From Eubacterium sp. (lineage in GTDB: Bacteria; Bacillota; Clostridia; Oscillospirales; Acutalibacteraceae), in the NCBI GenBank assembly GCA_029059925.1, contig JAIDVA010000304.1:1-11951 (forward strand): a stretch of 11,951 nt of DNA, in the 5' to 3' direction. The position numbers and the translations under genes were made by a program. Positions 6,295 to 11,951 of this stretch are shown one piece after another. The notes under the pieces were generated by a model. That model saw only the letters and a program-made list of their open reading frames with translations. It was not told the origin of the DNA and searched no databases. Within the stretch, counting starts at the first letter, position 1, and each line of letters opens with the position of its first letter.

Positions 6295-6690
6295 ATGGGT
6301 TTATTTGATAAATTCAGGAAAAAGGATAGTGCTTCGGGCGCTATGCAATATGATGCCGAATTGGAATGTTATGTCGTAGAAATTAAAAACATAGTGTTTG
6401 TTAATGAAGAAGAGCAGACCGCCGATTATATAAATATGTTAAGCACAATTACCGATAATTACTATAATAATCTGAATCAGATTATTGAATTTATGCTGCC
6501 TGAGTTAAAGGCTGTGTATGGAGTGGATGATACAGCAACGATTAAAGAAAAGCTGGGCAAGCCGATTATCGATTATGATAATGGTATTGTAAAATATTTG
6601 GAACAGTCCTTTGATGATATACATATTTTCAGCTTTGAATTTTTTGATGATGGATTTAAGGAAAAAGATTATTTCTCAATAGACGGATAA
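6295..6690 (+). CDS. Uncharacterised acidic protein, first gene of accessory operon
   Basis: I do not recognise this 131-residue protein. It opens with a short basic stretch (MGLFDKFRKK) and is otherwise acidic and rich in aromatic residues, with a central IIEFMLPELKAVYGVDD segment, a GKPIIDYDNG turn and an alternating IHIFSFEFFDDG strand near the C-terminus. There is no signal peptide, membrane segment or cysteine pair, so it is probably a cytoplasmic alpha/beta protein. GGGAGGT (6281-6287) lies 7 nt before ATG 6295, so the start is good. It is the first gene after the operon promoter. The small acidic character resembles immunity-type or partner proteins in general terms only; no function is claimed. 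Confidence 0.75.
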   Translation: MGLFDKFRKKDSASGAMQYDAELECYVVEIKNIVFVNEEEQTADYINMLSTITDNYYNNLNQIIEFMLPELKAVYGVDDTATIKEKLGKPIIDYDNGIVKYLEQSFDDIHIFSFEFFDDGFKEKDYFSIDG

Positions 6691-6737
6691 TGTCTGATTG
6701 TTATAAATGAATTGTATAATGATTTAATGGTGATATT

Positions 6738-7250
6738 ATGAGGAAAAATATAAATCATTCCAATATGTCAGATGTTTTAAGAGATATGACATACGGATTA
6801 ATGGATAATTTTCGCAGAACTATTTTGACTTGTGATTTGAACAGAAAATTATATAATCAGCCGTTATGGAAGCATATTTATCACGCAATGTATTGGTTCG
6901 ATTATTGGTGCTGCACACCTCAAAATTTTGTTGGTGCAAATTTTCATTGTGATAATTTACATTCCTTGGATATAGAATCCGATGTTACAGTTACACAGGA
7001 GGATTTGCTGAAATACTATGACAGTATCAAGTCAAAAACATATGACTATCTCGAAAACTTAACCGAAGAGATGCTCAATGAGGTTGCTGAGAATTGTGAT
7101 AATAAATCTAGATTTGAATGTATTTTAGGTCAGTTCAGGCATACTTCTTTTCATCTGGGCAATGTGAATGCTATGACAATCGAGGATACAGACAATTGGC
7201 CATATGTGTCTGCAAGAGAAAAGGATTTCACACATGAATTGTTTGAATGA
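6738..7250 (+). CDS. DinB-like domain protein
   Basis: A 170-residue, mostly helical protein resembling the DinB/YfiT-like four-helix-bundle family, which includes metal-dependent thiol transferases and many members of unknown function. The usual metal-binding pattern can be read as His46 or His49 in PLWKHIYHAMYWFDYW, then His135 and His139 in GQFRHTSFHLGN. A LWKHIYHA first motif and a late HxxxH are typical of the group. Aromatic residues are frequent and the C-terminus is acidic. The start at ATG 6738 has only a modest Shine-Dalgarno, GGTGA (6729-6733), 47 nt after the previous gene. The gene lies in the AT-rich accessory operon and is followed 16 nt later by the GNAT fusion gene. Family call is likely; substrate is unknown. 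Confidence 0.72.
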   Translation: MRKNINHSNMSDVLRDMTYGLMDNFRRTILTCDLNRKLYNQPLWKHIYHAMYWFDYWCCTPQNFVGANFHCDNLHSLDIESDVTVTQEDLLKYYDSIKSKTYDYLENLTEEMLNEVAENCDNKSRFECILGQFRHTSFHLGNVNAMTIEDTDNWPYVSAREKDFTHELFE

Positions 7251-7266
7251 TAATGGAAGAATTCAT

Positions 7267-8298
7267 ATGATATGTATTAGACAAGCACAATCACGTGATA
7301 TAAAACAAATTGCCAAAATTAAAGTTGACGGTTGGAAAAGTGCATACAAAGGAATAATTGACGATGAATTTTTGAATTCAATGTCAATATCAAAACAAAT
7401 AAATATTATCAATAACTATTCTTTAAACACTATGTTTGTTGCTGAAAATAATAATGAAATATTAGGATTTTGCAGAATATATGACTATAATGAATCTGTA
7501 TATGACGATAAAGAAATTGACTGTGAAATAAGAGAAATTTATGTTAATCCAAGTCTTAAAAGAATGGGAATTGGAAGTAAATTGTTTGATTTTATTAAAG
7601 AGTATTTTAGCCAAAAAGGCAAAAGAAAATTATACCTAGGCTGTTTAAAAGATAATTACAGTGCAAGAAAATTTTATGAGAAAATGGGAGGATTTTCGAC
7701 AATCGGTAAAGAAATTGATATTGGTGGAAAATCTTATCCAATAGTTGATTTCATGTACAATTTAAATAGCATATATGCGTATCATGTTGTTACTGAAAAA
7801 CCAATGCACATAGGTCAACATATAGTTTTTGACAAAAATCATCATAACGGCGTTTGGAAAAGAGTGAATGAAAAACTTGATATTGTCAGTGACATTTATA
7901 ATAATCCTGAAAAATATATGAATGTTGAGTTGGGACATCACACCTCCGTGGCACTCAGAGAACTGGCATTAGAAAAGGTTAGACTTAGAAAATACCAGAA
8001 TTATCCGTCAAGAATGGCTTGCTTGTATGTTTCAAAAACTCTTGAAGAAGCAGAAAAATGGTTTGATTATTTTGTTAGTTTAGACAGACCGACTTTTCAG
8101 ATTGTTAAGTTAAACGTCAAAGGCAATATGTTTTACGGTGATGCCGAAAAATGCTTTGACGGCAAATTAACAGAAAAAGAAAACCTTATCCTTGCCGAAA
8201 AGTATTGGGAGAATAAAGATTTTGATGAAGCATCAATTGCAGAAATGCTTGTTGATGGTGATATTGAGGTTGTAGAAATAGTAAAGGAAAACAAATGA
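7267..8298 (+). CDS. GNAT acetyltransferase fused to DUF2441-like (possible ADP-ribosyltransferase-fold) domain
   Basis: A 343-residue, two-domain protein. Residues 1-165 form a GNAT N-acetyltransferase: the start ICIRQAQSRDIKQI, the acetyl-CoA-binding motif REIYVNPSLKRMGIGSKLFD (89-108) and the later NYSARKFYEKMGGF (130-143). From about residue 170 a second domain starts AYHVVTEKPMHIGQHIVFD and continues with HHNGVWKRV, CLYVSKTLEEAEKWFDYF and AEMLVDGDIEVVEI. I recall this pattern from DUF2441-type proteins. The order YHVVT (His173), LYVSKT (Tyr254) and AEMLV (Glu326) resembles the His-Tyr-Glu triad of ADP-ribosyltransferases, which is my inference. ATG 7267 is chosen over the longer frame opening at 7204, which would overlap the DinB-like gene; GGAAG (7254-7258) is its Shine-Dalgarno. 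The stop overlaps a following ATG (ATGA). Confidence 0.78.
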   Translation: MICIRQAQSRDIKQIAKIKVDGWKSAYKGIIDDEFLNSMSISKQINIINNYSLNTMFVAENNNEILGFCRIYDYNESVYDDKEIDCEIREIYVNPSLKRMGIGSKLFDFIKEYFSQKGKRKLYLGCLKDNYSARKFYEKMGGFSTIGKEIDIGGKSYPIVDFMYNLNSIYAYHVVTEKPMHIGQHIVFDKNHHNGVWKRVNEKLDIVSDIYNNPEKYMNVELGHHTSVALRELALEKVRLRKYQNYPSRMACLYVSKTLEEAEKWFDYFVSLDRPTFQIVKLNVKGNMFYGDAEKCFDGKLTEKENLILAEKYWENKDFDEASIAEMLVDGDIEVVEIVKENK

Positions 8299-8398
8299 TT
8301 AACATTTTACTTGAAGGATATGACATAAATGGGATGTTGTGGGTTTGTATGAACAGGAAATAAAGAACAATCCTTACAAATTGTATGGATTAAAATAG
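8295..8398 (+). pseudogene. Remnant of an internally deleted gene (possible peptidase S51/GATase-like)
   Basis: An ATG at 8295 overlaps the stop of the GNAT fusion gene (ATGA) and has AAAGGA upstream. It reads MINILLEGYDING, which resembles the N-terminus of type 1 glutamine amidotransferase-like/peptidase S51 proteins, then runs to a stop after only 22 codons. From 8342 a different frame reads GLYEQEIKNNPYKLYGLK and stops at 8396-8398, just before the operon terminator, like a normal protein C-terminus. The simplest reading is that the middle of a gene was lost, leaving both ends out of frame. The family link rests on about 12 residues and is tentative; two chance reading frames are the alternative. 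Confidence 0.42.
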
Positions 8399-8403
8399 GA
8401 TAT

Positions 8404-8444
8404 AAAAAACGGTTTGATTCATTCAATAAATCAAACCGTTTTTT
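8404..8444 (+). terminator. Two-way intrinsic terminator between convergent genes
   Basis: A perfect 16-bp stem (8404-8419 with 8429-8444) built on ACGGTTTGATT and AATCAAACCGT, a 9-nt loop, six A on its left and six T on its right. It can terminate transcription from both sides, ending the accessory operon and the minus-strand glycosidase operon. Confidence 0.93.
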
Positions 8445-8448
8445 CGTT

Positions 8449-10521
8449 TTAATACTCAAAATTTGCCGTGCATATGATATTTGTTTTGTTGCTGACTGCC
8501 GTTGCGGTTACTTTGTTTTTGCCTTTTTGCAGACGGTTATTTTTGAAAATAAATACACCTTTTTGCTTGCATTCATTTGCGTGTATTGTTTTTATTTCGT
8601 TATCATTCAGATTCAGTGTGACAGACTGACAGTTTGAATACACCTTGATTGTTGTTTTTCTTTTCTTTCTTTTTTGGTTGCGTGTTTCTGCAATCTGCAC
8701 CATAGGATGCATCGACCAATTGCTCTGGTACAGGTAATAGCTGTCCTTTTTAATTTTGCGGTCAAAGCTTACCAAACCCTTGTCATTTCTGCCGGGACGG
8801 CTGCCTTCATTTCTTCCGTCAGAGCCGAAATCAAACATATTCCACACAAAGGTTGCCCATAAATATGGACGCTTATTTATATCCTTTAAAAATGCCTCAT
8901 GGCATAATGTCTGATATTCCTCAGGATGCCACTGACCGTTGAATTTCGGTTTTCTCGGCTTTTCCTCATGCTGGAATTCGTTGCCGCCTGCACCATATTC
9001 CGATATGCCGAGAGGGCGGTCACAGCGGTTGCGGTCCATAAATCTGCCGAGACTTTTTCTGCTCATACCGTACCAGCCGGGATAAACATTCCAGTTTATC
9101 AAATCGCTCTTCCAATTATAGGCTGTTTTTTGATTCGTTGCCTGCGTGAGCAGGCGGTAAGGATCTGCTTCCTTGCCTGTTTTATAAAGCTCCTCCATAA
9201 ACGGTCTCATAACGCTGTCAAATTTTGCCTTGACCTCATTCTGAAGTCCCCAGCATACAATTGCAGGATGATTGCAGTTTTGGTGTATCAGCTCATTAAG
9301 CTGATTTTTTGTTACATTGAAAAATGCAGCCCTGTCGCTGTCAGGACGATTATATTCTCCATCACCGCCTACAAGGTCAACAAATGGGATTTCTGCCCAC
9401 ACAACAATGCCGTATCTGTCGCACATTTTATAAAAATATTCTGCCTGCGGATAGTGTGCAAGACGAATTGCATTCACACCCATTTCATATATCAGTGCAA
9501 AATCCTCGTCGTGCTCTTTATTTGTGAGTGCATTGCCTAAGCCCTCACGATCCTGATGACGGCTTACACCCCTGAGCGGGTAGGATTCGCCGTTTAAGAA
9601 AAAGCCCTTGTCTTTGTCAGCTTTGTAATAGCGAAAACCGACATTATCATAGATAGAATCAATGATATTTCCGTCACAAATCAGCTGCACCTGTGCATCA
9701 TAAAGATATGGGCACTTTCGACCGTTCCACAGCTTTGGTGATTTCACCTCAAAGATAAGGGTTGTTTTTTTAGTTTCCCCGGCAGCTATTTCTGTTTCAG
9801 CTGTCTGTGTATATAGTGCATTGTCTGAAATTAACTCGTTTTTATCAAAGTCTATATGCGAAATGTATGCGTTATCAATGAAGTTTTTCGGTGAAGATAA
9901 TGTGCCGTTAATCTGAATTTTCTTTGTCTGATCAGTATCATTTTTAATTTCCGTTTCAAAAACACAGGCTGCTTTTTCTTTGCTCACCTGAGGTGTTGAA
10001 AGTTTTAATCCGCGGGTTGCAAATTTACCGAAGCTGAAATGTATTTTTTCTTTTTTGATAAGCTCAATTTCTCTGTATATTCCGCCGTAAAATGTAAAAT
10101 CGGCCGTGAGCGGAGCAATAGCCTCGCACCTTTCGTTATTTACCTTAACGGCTATCAGATTGTCTGTGCCGATTTTTATAAATGGTGTTATGTCAAAGCA
10201 AAATGCAGTATATCCGCCTGTGTGCGTGCCTGCAATTTGCTCATTTACATAAACGCTTGTTATTGTATTTGAACCCTGAAAACGCAGGAAGATGAGTTTA
10301 TCTTTATCATTTTCATCAAAGGTCAGATGCTTTCTGTACCAGCCGTCACCGCGATAATAGTCGGTGTCATTAATATCCTTATTGTTCGGCTTGCCATCCT
10401 GTCCGTCAATATTGTTCCATGTATGCCCAAGCTTAACTGTGTCCCAATTGCTGTCGTCAAGATTTGCAGAGAATCCGTTTTCAACAGAGCCTTTATAGAA
10501 TTTCCAGTTTGAATTTATCAT
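8449..10521 (-). CDS. Glycoside hydrolase family 2 (beta-galactosidase type)
   Basis: A 690-residue intracellular glycosidase of family GH2, which includes beta-galactosidases, beta-glucuronidases and beta-mannosidases. Layout: sugar-binding jelly-roll domain (about 1-155, with YYRGDGWYRKHL and FYGGIYREIELI), immunoglobulin-like domain (about 165-295), TIM barrel (about 300-590) and a short beta domain. The barrel has GVSRHQDREGLGNAL, the acid/base in WGLQNEV (Glu429) and the nucleophile in GISEYGAGG (Glu508); a VWNMFDFGSDGR segment follows. The SRHQDR form favours beta-galactosidase over glucuronidase, though substrate is not proven. No signal peptide is seen. It lacks the long LacZ C-terminal domain. 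ATG 10521 has GGGGG upstream inside the previous gene, and its ATGA overlap with that gene implies translational coupling. Confidence 0.93.
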   Translation of the reverse strand: MINSNWKFYKGSVENGFSANLDDSNWDTVKLGHTWNNIDGQDGKPNNKDINDTDYYRGDGWYRKHLTFDENDKDKLIFLRFQGSNTITSVYVNEQIAGTHTGGYTAFCFDITPFIKIGTDNLIAVKVNNERCEAIAPLTADFTFYGGIYREIELIKKEKIHFSFGKFATRGLKLSTPQVSKEKAACVFETEIKNDTDQTKKIQINGTLSSPKNFIDNAYISHIDFDKNELISDNALYTQTAETEIAAGETKKTTLIFEVKSPKLWNGRKCPYLYDAQVQLICDGNIIDSIYDNVGFRYYKADKDKGFFLNGESYPLRGVSRHQDREGLGNALTNKEHDEDFALIYEMGVNAIRLAHYPQAEYFYKMCDRYGIVVWAEIPFVDLVGGDGEYNRPDSDRAAFFNVTKNQLNELIHQNCNHPAIVCWGLQNEVKAKFDSVMRPFMEELYKTGKEADPYRLLTQATNQKTAYNWKSDLINWNVYPGWYGMSRKSLGRFMDRNRCDRPLGISEYGAGGNEFQHEEKPRKPKFNGQWHPEEYQTLCHEAFLKDINKRPYLWATFVWNMFDFGSDGRNEGSRPGRNDKGLVSFDRKIKKDSYYLYQSNWSMHPMVQIAETRNQKRKKRKTTIKVYSNCQSVTLNLNDNEIKTIHANECKQKGVFIFKNNRLQKGKNKVTATAVSNKTNIICTANFEY

Positions 10522-11075
10522 AATTTAACCCCCATTATAATACCGCCTGCAAGTGCTTTTATTTCTTTGAAGCCGTGCTTTTTATAAAATTTAACTGCAT
10601 TGAAATTTTTGCTGTCAACAATCAGCATGAGCCCCGGAACTCCGCTGCTTTTTAAATGCTCACATAGTGCCAACAGCAGTTTGCCGCCATATCCTTTCGC
10701 CTGATATTCAGGCAGAATATCAATGTGCATATGAGCAGGATAATCCTTTGCATACGGCATATTGCCAAGCAAACATGAAATGCCGTTAAAAAATGCTTGT
10801 GGACTTATTGTTGTAAGTTTCCTGAGCTCGGTTTTGCAAAACTCTTTTTTGTACACCTTATAGCTTGGTGTGCAAAGAATATAGCCGACGGCACAGTCGT
10901 TTTCATCTGTAAGTACAAAACAGCTGTCAAGTGCCGCTCTTGTATAATATCTGTTATACAGAAGCAAAGTGGTTTGTTTTTGCTTTTCATCACATTTTAA
11001 CTTTTTATCAGCTGTTGCAAGGCAGATGTATTCTGCCTGAGGGATATCACTTTTCAGCATTTTACGAATATTCAA
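10518..11075 (-). CDS. GNAT family N-acetyltransferase, upstream of the GH2 gene
   Basis: A 185-residue GNAT acetyltransferase that moves acetyl from acetyl-CoA to an unknown amine. The acetyl-CoA loop is clear: HMHIDILPEYQAKGYGGKLL (115-133) with the Gln125-x-x-Gly128-x-Gly130 signature, followed by NFNAVKFYKKHGF (157-169). The YPAHMHIDILPEYQ form recalls the acetyltransferase-like domain found with O-GlcNAcase and its bacterial relatives, a resemblance from memory. I start it at TTG 11075: AAGGAGG (11090-11084) is 8 nt upstream, whereas the longer ATG at 11093 has no ribosome-binding site and sits at the predicted transcription start. It is the first gene of a two-gene operon, its stop overlapping the GH2 start, so the two products may serve one sugar-related process. 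Confidence 0.88.
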   Translation of the reverse strand: MNIRKMLKSDIPQAEYICLATADKKLKCDEKQKQTTLLLYNRYYTRAALDSCFVLTDENDCAVGYILCTPSYKVYKKEFCKTELRKLTTISPQAFFNGISCLLGNMPYAKDYPAHMHIDILPEYQAKGYGGKLLLALCEHLKSSGVPGLMLIVDSKNFNAVKFYKKHGFKEIKALAGGIIMGVKL

Positions 11076-11099
11076 ATTACATCCCTCCTTCATAAGGGT

Positions 11100-11128
11100 A
11101 TTTTAACATGTAATAGCATTTATTGCAA
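11100..11128 (-). promoter_or_regulatory. Promoter of the GNAT-GH2 operon
   Basis: Reading the minus strand: TTGCAA (11128-11123), 17-nt spacer, TAAAAT (11105-11100) preceded by TGT, an extended -10. The transcript would begin near 11093, giving a leader of only about 18 nt before the TTG start at 11075. This supports that start over the ATG at 11093. Confidence 0.65.
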
Positions 11129-11208
11129 TCGGTAAAGTGATTTCTTTCAGCGGTCTGTTTTCTTTGCTTAATATGATGTATATTTATGCTTTCTTTTTGT
11201 TTATCCTG

Positions 11209-11237
11209 TTGAAAGTTACATGTTTTGGTGCTATAAT
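11209..11237 (+). promoter_or_regulatory. Extended -10 promoter of the permease gene
   Basis: TTGAAA (11209-11214), 17-nt spacer, perfect TATAAT (11232-11237) preceded by TGC. Start of transcription near 11244, leaving a leader of about 40 nt with no visible riboswitch. It diverges from the GNAT-GH2 promoter about 80 bp away. Confidence 0.8.
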
Positions 11238-11283
11238 GTCAAATTGGGTAAAACCGAAAATTTTGATAAATGAGGAGTATTTT

Positions 11284-11925
11284 ATGGCGGCGAAAACAGA
11301 AAAAGAAAAACATGTTGATATTGATTATTCATTGGAGTCTGTCCCAAAAACATCGCGAAAGAAATTCTGGCCTATGTTCTTTATTATGCTTGGCTTCACT
11401 TTCTTCTCAGCAAGTATGTCAGTTGGTGCTAAGCTTGGCAACGGACTGGATTTTAAGGGTTTTTCCATTGCGGTTTTAATCGGAAGTACAATTTTGAGTG
11501 TATATACAGGTGTGCTCGGCTATATTGGCAGTAAAACAGGCATGTCACTTGATTTGCTTGCACAGCGTTCTTTTGGTAAGTATGGCTCATTCCTTCCGTC
11601 AGCACTCATCACCTTTACCCAGATTGGCTGGTTCGGTGTAGGTGTGGCTATGTTCGCTGTTCCTGCCGCAGATGTTCTGGGTGTAAGTCCGATTCTTCTG
11701 GTTGCAATTGCTGGTGCGTGTATGACAGCCTCTGCTTATTTCGGTGTTAAGGGGTTAGAGATTGTAAGCTACATTTCTGTTCCGCTGATTGCAATACTCG
11801 GTATATATTCTATGATTACCTCAACGAATGAGGGTGGAGGACTTGTTGCTATTTTTGCTAAAAATTCAGGTGAGCTCAGTATTTTTGCAGGTGTAGGCCT
11901 GGTTAGCGGCTCGTTTGTCAGCTGA
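11284..11925 (+). CDS. Cytosine permease-like (CodB) transporter, N-terminal half, interrupted by TGA
   Basis: The N-terminal 213 residues of a nucleobase:cation symporter-1 protein, closest by recall to the cytosine permease CodB, which imports cytosine or related bases with a cation. About six membrane segments can be traced (around 29-50, 58-82, 101-127, 134-155, 160-180, 195-213), with the family-like KTGMSLDLLAQRSFGKYGS loop (84-102) and FGVKGLEIVSYISVPLI. ATG 11284 has GAGGAG (11272-11277) 6 nt upstream; the longer frame from 11137 would begin before the promoter. The frame stops at TGA 11923-11925 inside GLVSGSFVS, yet the next codons read GTATPKFT, which continues the family sequence. 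The gene is therefore either broken here or carries a sequence error near the window edge. The rest lies beyond the window. Confidence 0.85.
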   Translation: MAAKTEKEKHVDIDYSLESVPKTSRKKFWPMFFIMLGFTFFSASMSVGAKLGNGLDFKGFSIAVLIGSTILSVYTGVLGYIGSKTGMSLDLLAQRSFGKYGSFLPSALITFTQIGWFGVGVAMFAVPAADVLGVSPILLVAIAGACMTASAYFGVKGLEIVSYISVPLIAILGIYSMITSTNEGGGLVAIFAKNSGELSIFAGVGLVSGSFVS

Positions 11926-11951
11926 GGTACAGCAACTCCTAAGTTCACCCG

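Noticed and set aside
6034..6300. Integrated mobile element using the tRNA-Ala 3' end as attachment site
   Set aside because: No second copy of the tRNA 3' end is seen up to the end of the window, and no integrase or phage-like gene is present.
6691..6737. TATAAT at 6715-6720 as a separate promoter for the DinB-like gene
   Set aside because: No acceptable -35 box lies at 16-18 nt, there is no extended -10, and the transcript would begin at the Shine-Dalgarno.
7204..7266. Longer start for the GNAT fusion gene at ATG 7204
   Set aside because: It would overlap the DinB-like gene by 47 nt, adds 21 residues that precede the normal GNAT beginning, and lacks a Shine-Dalgarno. ATG 7267 has one.
8926..9540. 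Plus-strand frame of 204 codons
   Set aside because: It lies opposite the catalytic barrel of the GH2 gene, has no ribosome-binding site or promoter, and looks like a translation shadow.

Overview
The window looks like part of a spore-forming, low-GC Clostridia chromosome, probably from a gut member of the Ruminococcaceae/Oscillospirales. The evidence is a spoVAE gene, the Firmicutes gene order SRP RNA-dnaX-ybaB-recR, an smpB-ssrA pair, strong purine-rich Shine-Dalgarno (SD) sites, TTG starts, and several TTGNNN-17 nt-TATAAT promoters with extended -10 elements. Genus placement is an inference from gene content only.

Left part (1-1949): the 3' end of a VanY-type D-Ala-D-Ala carboxypeptidase, then spoVAE, whose ribosome-binding site lies inside a strong hairpin. 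Next comes a promoter-driven SCP2 sterol-binding-domain protein and a flavin-reductase-like protein, separated by a hairpin.

Core housekeeping block (1935-6147): a strong promoter overlapping the end of the flavin-reductase-like gene drives a small SRP RNA. It is followed by dnaX (gamma/tau clamp-loader subunit), the nucleoid-associated ybaB/ebfC gene, recR, smpB, tmRNA (ssrA) and tRNA-Ala(GGC), ending in a strong intrinsic terminator. It combines protein targeting, replication/recombination and ribosome rescue. No promoter was recognised for dnaX, ssrA or the tRNA, so much of the block may be read from upstream.

Accessory operon (6182-8444): one extended -10 promoter precedes an AT-rich run of less conserved genes. 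These are an unrecognised acidic protein, a DinB-like protein, and a two-domain protein joining a GNAT acetyltransferase to a C-terminal domain resembling DUF2441, with a possible ADP-ribosyltransferase-type His-Tyr-Glu pattern. A short remnant follows that looks like the two ends of an internally deleted gene. A long two-way terminator closes it against the convergent genes on the other side.

Minus-strand operon (8449-11128): a promoter, a GNAT acetyltransferase (probable TTG start) and, overlapping it by 4 nt, an intracellular family 2 glycoside hydrolase (beta-galactosidase type). Diverging from it is a cytosine-permease (CodB-like) gene with its own extended -10 promoter. An in-frame TGA interrupts it close to the right edge of the window.

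No CRISPR array, insertion sequence, transposase, phage gene or rRNA is visible. The best candidates for something new are the GNAT/DUF2441-like fusion protein with its unrecognised operon partner, and the deleted gene behind it.
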